From NCBI GenBank assembly GCA_015039365.1, contig WION01000002.1:868001-932000 (forward strand): a DNA stretch of 64,000 nucleotides, given 5' to 3'. The position numbers and the translations under genes are program-made. The DNA is from Amanita rubescens. Lineage: Eukaryota > Basidiomycota > Agaricomycetes > Agaricales > Amanitaceae. This document shows, piece by piece, positions 10,711 through 22,393 of the stretch. Numbering within the stretch: position 1 is the first letter of the stretch; every line of letters starts with the position of its first letter. The notes beneath the pieces were generated by a model, which had not been told where the DNA came from, did no database searches, and saw nothing but the letters and a program-made list of their open reading frames with translations.

Positions 10711-12479
10711 ATGAATTCCCAACAGGGCGGTTTCTTAGGCGGTGCGACATTCTTCTAGGTGCTTTACATACTAGCTGAATTATTGTACAGCAAAACCTGG
10801 TATATTTGGGAATACCTCGCAGCCATCAGGCGGTAGTCTCTTTGGAGCGACATCTTCCAGTACATCAGGCACCCCGAGCTTGTTCGGGGGTACAAGCACA
10901 ACTACCAAGCCTGCTAGCAACCAGACGACAGGTGGCTCGACTTTCGGATCAAACTCTTTCTTCAATCTTCCTAAACCTTCAGAGCAAGGTGGCACTCAAC
11001 AGCCTGCGAGCTCGAATTGTAAGCTCATGCAGTCTTTGTATGTCCTCACACTAAACTTGAGAATCAAGTTTTCAGTCAACCAAATGCACCATCAGGTGGG
11101 CGATCTGCGATACGTTTCGAAACAGTGACTGATTTATATTTCCAGGATCCTCTTCAACAACACCCGCGACTGGATTATTCGGGGCACCGAAACCTGCTGC
11201 CAACGCTACGACACCCTCATCCTCGTCTACTCCTGGAAGTGGCTTATTTGGAGGTGGAAGCCTCTTTGGAAAGCCTCCTACTGCACCTGGTACAGCATCA
11301 CCAATGGCTTCATCTACTACCGCAGCGCCAGCCGTCCCCTCAAGCTCTGCCGCAACCGCGTCTGGATTCCTAGGCGGAACGCCCAAGCCAACTGAGGCAA
11401 AAACTACGACACCTGGTATCTAGTTATCCCGTTACTGTTGCCTATTCAGCCTTATCGTATCTTAGGGGCTACAGGACCAGCGTTGTTCGGTGCAGCTAAA
11501 CCAGAAGAAAAAAAAGATGAACCTAAAGGCACGTCAAAGTCGTGATGAAACAAACAAGGTTAACGGTTGAATTAGGACCACAGCTCTTTACACTGGGACA
11601 AACGACTGCAAAGGAGGGCGAAAAGGCTCTTGGGACTACACGTAAATATGTATTCCTCATTTGTTCCATCAAATCGTTCACATATATATCTAGTAGTGAC
11701 CAAAGCTGATGCGTCAAATGCCATTGCTGTCGCTCCGCCATCAATGCTCAGGGGAAAAACCATCGAGGAAATTGTGAACAGGTGGTCATCCGAGTTGGAA
11801 ACTCATGTTAAAGAATTCAACAAATTCGCCGGTGAAGTTGCCGTTTGGGATCGTGCATTGATAGAAAACAGTAAAAACGTACGGAACACCTGCTTTAACG
11901 TTCTTTTCACTTATGTTATCACTCAGATCGCGACTCTTCACAGCCATGTGTCTACAGCGGAAAGGGAGCAAAACGATATCAATCAGTCGCTTGACCACAT
12001 TGAACAACAGCAGAAAGATCTTTCCAACACGCTTGACGCTTACGAAAAGATTGCTCAAGAGATCTTGGGAGGTCAGGGTGCTAGCCTCAGGGCGCTCGAT
12101 ACTGGGCCTGCCGACACCGAACGTGATAAGAAGTGCGTTATGCATGACATATCAGCCTAATCGTTTTTAATTTGAGACTTTTAGTTACATGCTTGCGACG
12201 GAGTTGCACACGCAACTCGATGATCTGTCCAGCTCTCTATCTCAAATGATAGAATCTGTCAATGGGCTGTACCTTCCTGGCGATACCACTTCGACAGATG
12301 ACCCGATGTCACAGATTGCCCATATACTGAGCAATCATCTCGAAAGCCTGCAATGGATCGACGGCGCTGTTCGCGAGGTCGATGGTAAGGTTAGTGAGGT
12401 TGAAAAGAAGATCAAAGAATCTGGAGCTTCGATAACCGGTCTCTCATCCAAGTCGCGAGGATTTGGGGTCAATCGGTGA
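10711..12479 (+). CDS. NSP1: Nucleoporin Nsp1/Nup62
   Basis: Begins MNSQQGGFLGAKPGIFGNTS after splicing across a short first intron. The N-terminal half is an FG-repeat domain (GGSLFGATSS, LFGAPKPAAN, GLFGGGSLFGKPP, PALFGAAKPEE) rich in Ser, Thr and Pro. The C-terminal half is the Nsp1_C coiled coil: LRGKTIEEIVNRWSSELETH, VKEFNKFAGEVAVWDRALIE, and further heptads up to SKSRGFGVNR. Nsp1 sits in the central transport channel complex (with Nup49/Nup57) and in the cytoplasmic Nup82 complex; the FG region makes the permeability barrier. The protein is shorter than yeast Nsp1 because the FG domain is small. It shares a 197-bp divergent promoter with RRP8 and converges on PRP5 with 94 bp between stops. 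Confidence 0.92.
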
Positions 12480-12573
12480 ATGCAATAGTTATTTCGATGG
12501 AGTGGTATGATATTGTCTACATGTTTTGTAACAAGCGCCTTTTGCGAAAAGAATATATATAGCAGCCTGCAAG

Positions 12574-15500
12574 TTATAGCACACTATAGCGGCCAATAGC
12601 CGACGGGTTACGCATTTCGGCTTGCAGCGCAGCCGCAGAGGCTTCAATAAGAAGACGCTTAATCTCACGGACAGCTTGCTCGACCTGGCAACAGTCAGCG
12701 TGTCATGACGTGAAAACAACTGAACAACTCACCCTCCATTCTTCGTTGGATTCGACAAGTAGATGTAATTTAGGTGGGCCTTCTGGAGGGGGCTCTTTAT
12801 TGGTTTCATAATAAATACCTAAAGAGGTGTTAGCATCAGAACAAACCATGTAGTAGCTACGGGACCTTTGTTAGTGACGGACGCTCCCGTCATATCAATT
12901 AACTATATTATTGCGTTAGTGCTCTCGATTCCCGAGCAGTATGCGAATACAAACCTGTGTCATTGTCTCCTTGTTGGTGACACGCCAGCGAGCCTTCTGA
13001 GGATAATCATTAATGGGTATGATGGCATGGAAGTCGGTAGAATCGGGATTGGCCTTGTGTCCAAGCCCGTCTGCTTGCAGTTGAGATTGCAAAAGTAGTT
13101 TGGAAGCACGTAATTGCGCATTGAGCTTGGTGACAACAGTTATTGCTTGCTTGTGCGCGGGTGTATCTTTTCCAGCCCGAGCTGCTGCCTCCTCTGCTGC
13201 ACGCATCTGACTCTGTAGCCTTTCCTCCTCCTTTGCCGCTGCCAGGCGTCTCGCCGCAGCGATAGCGCCACTGACGCCAAGTAAACCTTTTGATGTATCC
13301 GGGGCGGGGCCACGCTTAATTTCAACCTTGAAATTGCCAAACGTCATATCGTCACCCGTAGCGGCAGCAGCAGCAGCTTTGGCTGGCGCTATCTCTTCAG
13401 CAGGTTTCTCCTCTTCTTCTCCATATGCCTTGCGTTCAGCTCGCTCGCGAGCATCTCGTTCTTTATCAAGTCTATCAAGACCTTTTCCTCCGAATCCGGA
13501 GCCAGCGACCTGCGCCTTTCCGGTCTTGACCTTTTCAAGGAAGCCTGAAAAGGTGCATTCAGTACAGAATAATATAAATAACACCTTAATGCTTACCACT
13601 GGCCAAATCCTCTAGCTCTTTAGGTACAGTTGCATTACTGGCCTTCAGGGCTCGGAAGAGATCAACGGAATATCGTTCCTGCTCCGGCGCGATAAATGTT
13701 ATACATGTGCCTTTGTTACCTGCCCGGCCAGTCCGTCCTGCGCGGTGAACGTAGTCCTCCATATGATTCGGGGCATCATAGTTGACTACGAGCCTCAATT
13801 GTTTCACATCCAATCCACGAGCTGCCACCGACGTAGCGATAACTATAGGGACGACCCCCGATTTGAAATCAGCAATTGTAGAATCCCGGTCTATCTGGTC
13901 TTTGCCACCATGCAAAGACATGCACAGATACCCTTTCCGCATTAGTTCGCGCAACAGATTATCAGCCGCCTCTTGACGATCAACGAAGACTAATGTACGA
14001 CATTCAGGATCGTCGTTGTACATTTGACCAAGAATTTCGAGAAGGCGGTTGAACTTGGTCTCATCGGAACGCACTTCAACGATCTGCTCGATTTCCGCCG
14101 CCACAACTGATCTTCCTCCGACAGTGATTTCAAGAGGTTTGTGAAGAATTTTGCGTGCCAACGAGTCCATTTGTTTAGGGAAAGTGGCCGAAAAAAGGAC
14201 AGTTTGTCGATCAGGTCGAATGTTGTTGACAATCTTCATTACTTGAGGCTCAAACCCCATATCAAACATCCGGTCAGCTTCATCTAAAACCACATAAGTG
14301 ACTCGCTTGAGATTTGTTACGCGGCCAGAGTTTGCCGTCAGCAGGTCAATCATGCGGCCCGGTGTACAGACGATAATCTCTGCTCCCTTTTTCAACTCTG
14401 CAATCTGATCCTTTATGGGCGAGCCCCCATAAGCGCATACAGCCTATGCAAACGACTTTAGGTGATATAAAGATGATATGCGGCGATGTCTTACCCGAAG
14501 ATTAAGAACCTTTAGAAAAGATTTGCACTCTTTGTGAATTTGAACCGCCAATTCTCGGGTGGGTGTCATGACTACAGCGACAGGTCCCTCCATCTGTTCT
14601 AAAGGACGCTGATCCTTGATGTGGCGGAATAGTGGAAGCAAGAAGGCAATAGTCTTCCAGATCCTGTTTTTGCTACGCCGATAACATCACGTCCAGACAT
14701 GATCGCAGGAATAGCCTGGGCTTGGATTGCTGTCGGTGCAATATAGTTGAAATTTTTAATAACATCTAGGCTGAAACAAAGTCAGAGATAGTACTCAATT
14801 GATGTTTCCTGCTTACCAGCTGGCTGGTAATCCAAAATGACTCCACTTAGTCACTGGTCTAGGGCAATCGACACCACGGATCTTAATACCGTCAAGTTCA
14901 AGTCTGAGGAGATCAGCCTCTTCGTCTGTCATTGCAGCGATATCAGGAGGCGGGACGTAGAATTCCTTCCGGAAGGATTCGTATTTCACTTTTGCGTGGT
15001 CAACAGTGGCAAGGTCCTTTTTCTTCGCCTTCTTCGCCGCTAGAGCAAGAATATCTTCCGGGTTTAAGTCTGTGGCATCTATTTCATCCAGCACGAAGTC
15101 TTCTGCTGTATCCTCTACTCCATCCTCAGCCATGCGTTCGTCAAGGCGGGATTTTCGTCTTGCTCCAGGTGCATTCATCATTTTCTTCATGTCCTCGATG
15201 TTAACTTTCTTAACTTCTTCCTTGACTCCGGTCATAAATGCATCCAATGGGTCTGGGTCTTCATCCTCATCCACGTCCATGGAATCCTTTGCCTTGGCTT
15301 TGAGCGCTTGATCCATCCTATTTGCCTCTTCGTCATCGTCGTCGACTTCCAGATCACCAACAGTGGCACCATTGTCCGTCATTGTCATGTCAACAGCAGG
15401 CATGTCACCCAATGTTTCCAACTTCCTCTTCGTCTCGACAGAATCGTCTAGGACAGCACTGACATTCCCTTTGGCAGAAGTAGCGAATTCCGGCTTGACG

Positions 15501-16114
15501 GGAAGCCCTTTGAGCCCAAGACCTCCGAGTGCAACACGCTTCAAAGCTCCAGGCGGCTTTGTGGTAGTACTTGGGGCAGGCACTGCACATTCAAACGATC
15601 AAGTGATGTGAAATCGTGAAGGATTGAATACGATGTTCAAGGACTCACCTGGTGCAGATTTGCCAGCGAGAGCCATAGCTTTTGCCTTGGCCTCATCAAG
15701 AGCTTTCTTAGCCTCTCGTTCCTTTTTCCAAGCTTCAAGCTTTGCTCTCTTTGCCTTCATCTTCTCGTCCTCCGGCGGTGGTGTCGGTGTCGGAAGATCC
15801 GGGGTTTGGGGCCTTGGGGGAGATGGCCGACGCTCCCTTGAACGAGAACGTCTTCTATCATCACGGGCACCATCTCTGTACGAGTCTCTCCTTCTGTCGT
15901 CCCTATACCTGTCGTCACGATAGCGATCCCTTGGCCTATCTCTGTCGCGGTCGCGGTCCCTATCTTTATCCCTGTCGTCGCCGTATCTTGATCTGTTGCT
16001 GGACCTTTGTGCACTGCGCCTGGTCGGCGACGGAGACCGGGGCGAAGAGCGGTGAGATTGTCTTACCCGTTTATTGGAGGTCTCTGGCGAATATGACCTA
16101 TCCCTGCGCACCAT
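12574..16114 (-). CDS. PRP5: DEAD-box ATP-dependent RNA helicase Prp5 (DDX46)
   Basis: The N-terminus (16114 down) is an RS/RD-rich domain, followed by an acidic region with the Prp5 hallmark DPLDAFM. The Q-motif region (GIDCPRP-type; here [17 protein letters not shown]) precedes motif I (GVAKTGSG), Ia (PTRELA), Ib (TPGRMID), DEAD ([11 protein letters not shown]), SAT ([11 protein letters not shown]), and the C-terminal motifs [10 protein letters not shown] and [13 protein letters not shown]. It ends [14 protein letters not shown] at TAA 12574-12576. Prp5 remodels U2 snRNP at branch-point selection during prespliceosome assembly. Anomaly: within motif I, near 14654-14657, the frame is broken by one missing base right after GSG, although flanking codons match the family. 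It is otherwise full length. The PI31-like gene starts 84 bp away on the other strand. Confidence 0.95.
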
Positions 16115-16198
16115 GGCTGTAGTGAAGAAAGTTATTTGCCCGTATTTGCTCCGTCGATAGTGTCACGATTGTGACGATTCTGTCACAGACGCATTACG

Positions 16199-17253
16199 AT
16201 GACGACGAGCGTCCTCGACCCATCCGCTCTTCTGTCGTCGATCCAAAAACTCCTTCCATCATCATCAAAGGCACTCAATTCTCCGAGCGATGCAATTGCT
16301 GCTCTTTTTCATGCGGCCATGACGGCACTTTCATTTCGTCTTGTGGCGGTGGACGAATCCTCTCCACCTCTTCTCGAATCAGATAATGTCCTGCCACTTG
16401 ACTGGAACAAACAGGGGCCCGGTCATTATGCGTTCAGATACAAGCATAACCAGAGCAGTCTCGAGTTCTTAGTCAAAGTCGTCCATCTTGGTCGGCGTAC
16501 GCTTATTAATGCAATTGCTCTTGAAGTATGTCTCGCACAAAAAATGCTTCATGAACCACTCATCCTCTCAAACAGAGCGACAAAGTGGCCACTCTTGATA
16601 TAGCCACCGCTGATTTCACATCAACTTCTTTCTTTCCTTATAATATTGAGACATCAGCCCCACCTCTTGTCCACGGGTACATATCTTCCAACCGCGTCGC
16701 CGATCTTGTATCCCAGTACAAACTAGCCATCGTGCAGAATATTATGCCGGGCTTGCGAAAAGATGGATACGCAGAAGAGATAGGTGTATCCGCAGCTTCT
16801 GGTGGTGCTCCGTCTTCCTCGCGCAATCCGCCTCCCGCGCGGCCACAACCAATTGCGCCGCCTGCCGGTCCTGAAAGGCCTTTTGGCTCACAACCTGTGA
16901 TCCCAGATAATCCTCTGGAGATAGGCCGCCGAGACCATGAGCCATTCCCGCAAAACCCGTTCGCGCCCCCGTCCCTCTTTCCGCCTGGATCTGGCGATGG
17001 GATGTTCGTGGGCCCTGACCATCCGATCTTTGGTCCCAGGCGCGAGATGCGAGATCTATTTGGTGGGCGAGGACCATGGGGTGGAGACGGATATCTTCCA
17101 CCGTTAGGTGCTCCTCCGGGTGCCAGATTCGATCCGGTGGGCCCTGGGCCTGTGCCTGGACCGAGGAGAGGAGGGATGCCAGGCGGGAGAAATGTGAGAG
17201 AACCGGACAACGACGAATTCATGCCACCCGGAGCCGGGGACATGTTTATGTGA
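16199..17253 (+). CDS. Proteasome inhibitor PI31-like (PSMF1 family)
   Basis: Two exons joined by a 53-nt intron within the sequence AIALE|SDKVATLD. Residues 1-~175 form the FP (Fbxo7/PI31) fold, with WNKQGPGHYAFRYKHNQSS and SLEFLVKVVHLGRRTLINA. The C-terminal ~170 residues are Pro/Gly/Arg-rich with repeated GPDHP, GGRGPWGGDG, GPRRGG and a DEFMPPGAGDMFM end. This matches PI31: N-terminal FP domain plus a proline-rich, natively unfolded tail that binds and regulates the 20S proteasome. In fungi it is thought to act as a proteasome assembly or transport adaptor. It lies in a tight divergent pair with PRP5. Confidence 0.85.
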
Positions 17254-17322
17254 CGTATTTGTTACAAAGTAGCCTTTTTTGTGTATTTTATATAGTTGTG
17301 GCCCATCGGAATTTATTTATCT

Positions 17323-18271
17323 ATGTTACTTTCAATGGCTTCTCTCTCGCCCCCTTCACCGATGTCTTCTCGTCGCAGACAAACCATTCCTACTGGTTTC
17401 AGACCCTCTCAAACGTCTGGCCATCGGCCCATAGCGGAAATGACAATCAGAGAGCTGCAGAACTTACATAGTCTCAACGCGAGAATCCTCGCCTCACCGT
17501 ACGTTCCCTCGCACATGATGTCACGCTTGTTATGAAATCTTATCTTTCAGCGGCGCCTCCACCTCGACTTATATTCAACGAGTGCTTGCAGAACAGGCGG
17601 CGGTGGAATCGCGTCTTATTGACCTCGAGGGTGTCGAGTCCCTCAGAACCAAATTAAGAAACACCCAGATCAAAGGAGAAAATGACATGAGCGTCGACAT
17701 TCCACCTGAGCCTCCTTCTAGTAGAACGATAGAAGCCAAACGCAAGGCACTGGCACAATACGTACGTCTCGTGTCCTGCAAATCTAGCCCACAACTCAAC
17801 GTTCTTGCCACAGGCACCCAATGGCTATAGCGAAGGTAACAAGTCATTAACCGTCCAAGAAGCCATGGATCTCGAAAGGCAAGCCTACCTGCGCGACGAA
17901 GAAAGGCAACAGCGCGTCATGGAAAAGAGACGTCGCCTTGGCCTTCCCGCTAAGGGCGAGATTCTTAGCAGAGAAGAAAGAGAAGCTCGGATCTGGGCGT
18001 TCATGTGAGTCCTACCATTTGTATGTCATCACTGCATTATAACCCTTGTCCATCAAGGAATCACAAACCAACAGAATCGGACATGGAAGACGACGATGAC
18101 GATGAAAGTGATGATGACCCCGCCAACTGGTTTGAAGACGATCAGGATGATGGGCGTAAGGGCCAGGATATAGTAGAACCCGATATGGAGGACTACTCTG
18201 ACATCATTCGCGTCGACGAAAGCAAACTTCATTATAGCACTTTCTATGAGCCACGTAACGACGGTAATTAG
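17323..18271 (+). CDS. Conserved charged protein of unknown function
   Basis: Four exons. The start is either ATG 17323 or the in-frame ATG 17335 (MASLSPPSPMSSRRRQTIPT); the second has the cleaner context. Segments in order: a Ser/Pro/Arg-rich start, a helical stretch (TIRELQNLHSLNARILASP; VLAEQAAVESRLIDLEGVES), a basic coiled coil (AMDLERQAYLRDEERQQRVM; EKRRRLGLPAKGEILSREER), then a very acidic tail (MEDDDDDESDDDPANWFEDD) ending FYEPRNDGN. The acid tail and basic helix suggest a nuclear, chromatin- or RNA-associated protein, but no named domain is recognised. It follows PI31 by 70 bp and converges on the FYVE-RING gene with 76 bp between stops. Confidence 0.8.
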
Positions 18272-18347
18272 TAGGTTGAGTTGGTATATCTACGTAGGAG
18301 AGATTCAGAAGTAAACAAGACTTTATCCAAACCATAAAAGACACCAC

Positions 18348-21300
18348 CTATCGGGCATGTTCTGGGCAACCCTTCCCGCGTTGCAGCCAAGCGGTCAAGC
18401 ATGCTGTAAACATCATTCTCAACCCCCGAAGAAATAAAACAGGAAGCCTAAACGAACTGTTGTGAAAACTGCATAGGCAGCTCAATCGCGCCACCCTTGA
18501 TCCTTTGACAATTGGCTCGGGACAAAGGACACCTGTTCTCGATTAGGGTATTGCAAGATTGTAGCTTGGGAGACGTACACTCAGCACCTATCAATCCTTT
18601 TTCAGCAGGCAGGTCGTAGACCAGATATTTTGCTGCCCCTTCCAAACATTCCTTAATATGGTTCTCCTGCATTTCGGTATCCCCTAGCTGCTCCAGACCG
18701 AACTTGCAAACTGGACATCTATCGATACACCCAATAAGCATCCAAACAGATGACTCCGGAAAACGCACAGTAACAGATTGCCAAAGCGACAGGCCTGACC
18801 TCTACTAGCAGATGAGCCATTGAGCTGATTGATATTGATAATTATTGGTTCCATGGTTGCCTTTTTATCCTGGAAAGACAGAGATTCAGTCACGTCAGCA
18901 TAACATGCCCTGCAGACACGTTGTAGGTTCGATGATTTTGGCGAGTTCAGACGGCCGGGCACCTGTGGCGGGTCTAACAGGGCTCTGAATGCTGAACAGT
19001 TGTCGCAGAAAATCCGACCGCATTTCCGACAGTGCTGTATAGTTCGTGAGCAAGTTGGTGAAACGGAAGTTGCTTATGAGCGTACGTGCTGCTTAAATTT
19101 ATCAAACGGTTCAAGTAACTTCCTAGAGATAAACTCACTCTGCGAGTTAGGAGCCCGAAGCGGCAATTACAGTCGCGGCAATTTGAAACCTTTTCATCTC
19201 TTTCCCAAAGCACACTCTGCTGTAGTAGGGGCCCTTTAGAGGATAAACCAACTTGTGGCGCTTCATGAGTCGGTACACGGAAGTCAGGCGCTTTAGAAAG
19301 TTGCGGGGTAAAGTCTGTAGGCGAGACAGCGTAAGCTGTTATAGTAGATGCTCTCGAGACAGATCGAGAATCGTCTGTATGTACGCCCGCCGTCAAAGTA
19401 TCGGACGTGGAAATAGATTGATAATCTTCCATAGGTGGGATTGGATAATGGAAATCCGAACCATCATCATCTCCCTCTGAATCGTCTGTGAGACTTATTA
19501 GTTAGATGTTGTCGTTGAAATAAGACGTGAGATCACCTTCACTCAAAATGAACCAACCTCTCGCACTAGCTGCGAGTCTCAGGCGTTCCAGTCCACGATT
19601 GTAAGCGTTGAATAATACTTCTGCTTGCGTTTTACGATCGCCGTCCTCATCGTCTGCAGGTACATTGAATCTTACAGCATGTCTACAACGGTGAAAGACT
19701 TGCCTAGGATACCCCGGCGCAGCTCCGCTGTTGCATCTTCAAGCTTAAAGACGGAAAGGCGCAATTCTGCAGCAGTACTACTCGGATAGTCTGCATCACC
19801 GTCGCTAGTCTGGTTGCCAACCAAGTACCGAGCACGCGCCACATAATCCTGTGCGGAGGGCAAAAAGGTTGGCGCTATAGGCCCCAATTCCTTGCCGCCA
19901 TCATCCTGAGATTTCTCATCCACATAAGGGATTAGAGTACCGTCAGACGCTAAGTGGTACATATCCCCGTCTGCTTGCAGGAAAGGAAGCGGTGGAATGT
20001 CAATACGGCGACGCATGATTCGAACCCACCGTCTTCGCCGAACCCAGTTTTGAACAGTTCGAACGGAACTAGCAACGACACCACCATCTTTCAACACACG
20101 CTGGAGAGATAGAGGTTTCTCGGCAGTCCATTGCTCGTCGGCATCGGTAAAGTGATGAGCGTACTGCCACCCATCCTTCACATCAACTTTAGGATGAGTC
20201 ACATCCACGATCCATTCCGATCTGGAAATGGTTCAGCGGTCCGTTTATTAGAATATTGATCGGCTGCACGTACAGCCAGAAATGACTATGATCACCGGTG
20301 GCGGGCGTTTGCTTCTCGGGTTTACTTGGTTCGGGGAAAATCCAAGGGGCGTCGCGAAATGGCAATCGAACGTCACTCCAGGCCATTACAGCCACCGCTC
20401 CCGAATAAGGTTGTTTCGGAAACTTTATTTCAAATGGAGGTCTACGCTCTCGTCTGTCCAAACCCGAAGCAGAAAATTTGGGGCCAGATACAGCTAACGT
20501 TTTTAGGCGAGTGTCAAGCTTTTGGTTCTCATAAATTATGACGGGCACCGCCGTGTGCACTGCTAACGGATTATAAGGAATCGGTGAATTCCCCCAGTGC
20601 TCCGCCTCGACTTGTTGCAGAACCTTTTACGCTCAGATTAAAGATAGAAACCACGTTATTGAATGGCTTATACCTCGCATATCCATACTTGGAAAACTGC
20701 CGCCGCCGTGTCGTACGCCGTTTCTCCCCACTTATTCCTAATCAATGGATCTGCTCCCTGTCTGATGAGATATAACACAATAGGCAGATGTCCTTTCGAT
20801 GAAGCATTCACTGTGGAAGTACATCTCATCAGGAAAATGCCCAGGAGGAATCTTGTACTGCTCACTTAGGGGTGTCCATCCGTCTTTGTTACGGGCATCA
20901 ATCCCACGAACGCCATCTACGGTTTTTTCTAGATTTCCGTTCTCGCAGAGACACCGGACAATATCAAGGTAGCCCTATGATAATCTCGGTTCAAATAGCA
21001 GCAACTCTAGAAGCGTTATACCTTTGAGCAAGCATTATGCAAAGCCGTCCAGCCATCGGCATCTATAGCGTGCACTTCTGCTTCGTGTCCTATGAGATAT
21101 CGTACGATATTCAAATGACCATGAAGCGAAGCCCTGTGAAGGGCAGTCTATTTTCGTAATATGAGGATCGCGGATATGAGGATAAGACCACATACTTCTC
21201 CTTCACGATCCTCGAGGTCGAGCATTGCACCACAATGTTCAATCACTAGATTTATAGTTGTTAATATTGGTATTAACCTGTATGATATATACTCTTACGC

Positions 21301-21714
21301 CAAGCGACTATGTCGATATATCCGCGACTAGCCGCAGTGTGCAATGCAGTTGAGCCTGTGCGAGGTATCGTGCCATTTGAAAGGCTAAACGGCTGTACCC
21401 CAGAGTCAAGGGCATTTTTGAAAAACGTCATAAGCATACTCAGGTCACCAGATGAGACAATCGCAAAAAGTGCCTCGAGTTGCGCAGGAGATGGCTTGGA
21501 CGGCGCGTTTGCAGGTGCTGCGGTGACTGGATATATGAATTCCTCTTCTTCGTCTTGGTAGTCTACGTTGGCGGAATTAGCCAATTCCGCGTCCAACGGC
21601 TCACTGTGAAGGCTCTCTGCATCACCAGTACTATTGTCAAGATAGAAAAAAGACGCGTTAGACTAGGTGTTGGACAATGACAAAAGGACTTAACTCGCTG
21701 ATATTCATTTCCAT
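18348..21714 (-). CDS. Ankyrin - dysferlin-like - FYVE - RING multidomain protein
   Basis: One gene with about ten exons. It starts MEMNISDTGDAES at 21714. Ankyrin repeats follow (GSTALHTAASRGYIDIV; TALHRASLHGHLNIVRYLIG; DGWTALHNACSKGYLDIVR; GHLPIVLYLIRQGADPL). Next is a region with dysferlin-domain character (WIVDVTHPKVDVKDGWQYAH and WVRRRRWVRIMRRR), then a FYVE zinc finger (WERDEKVSNCRDC; RRHCRKCGRIFCDNC; RVCRACYADV), a C2HC finger (CPVCKFGLEQ...HIKEC) and a C-terminal RING-type finger (CVLCPEPIV...CLCSFHNTC...CPEHAR). It ends at TAG 18348-18350. The FYVE-RING pair recalls Pib1-type endosomal/vacuolar ubiquitin ligases. The PI3P motif reads RRHCR, one histidine short of RRHHCR. A GC-AG intron (19654-19703) links the DysF and FYVE parts. 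Fusion of all parts is inferred from uninterrupted frames across introns. Confidence 0.85.
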
Positions 21715-22393
21715 AAGGCGCACACCCGACCGTGACCGTGACTCGAAGACTCGTACGGATTCGGAGGACGCATCATCCCACCCATTATGTACCGGTTATC
21801 ATTCTACCAGCTGCGCAACATTTTCCGATTTTCTGCATCTTTTGAATTGAATCTTCGCAAGGCTGCGAGTTTTCCGTATTTCCACAGCCTGACGGGATGT
21901 ATGGGTCCAACGTTTTTCCTAGCCAGTCCCTGGAGTACTAGTATTCTGGGCACTGTATTGAAGAATACATGATTATGCATTCACTTATCTGACGCCGGCA
22001 CTTCGCATTACGACACGACTATGTAAATCAGTCGACTATGAGTATATGAGTCTTCATATTTAATCTAGTATTGCGTGCGCTCTTGCACAAATGAAAACCC
22101 GGTTATATTGACATGTAACTTGCCCTGGACATATCTGACTTCTTACTGAGGGTCACCGGTCATGAGTTATCGATTATCACTTATCATGACGCGTACCTGT
22201 ACCCGTCTATCGGGTTAAAATAATCCTCTAGAAACTAACCCGAGTGTAATCCGGGTTGTCCACGGATGCAAGAAGACAATCCCTGTTTGCCGTTGTTTAG
22301 ATATCCGTCGGGATATAAGATTAAGATTGCCAGCTGTTCGAAGGAGTAGGGCCGACATCGCTCCGACGGACTGCTGAGTTACAAAGACATCGT
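21715..22393. promoter_or_regulatory. 679-bp divergent intergenic region (FYVE-RING gene / BNA3)
   Basis: This is the longest gene-free stretch that separates two divergent starts. A 61-codon ATG frame (21787-21972) shows no homology and is probably chance. An imperfect AACCCG...CGGGTT palindrome sits near 22228-22254. Nothing else is recognised. Confidence 0.5.

Noticed and set aside
21787..21972. ATG frame of 61 codons in the FYVE/BNA3 promoter
   Set aside because: No protein-like pattern, no splice context, and it sits in a divergent promoter.
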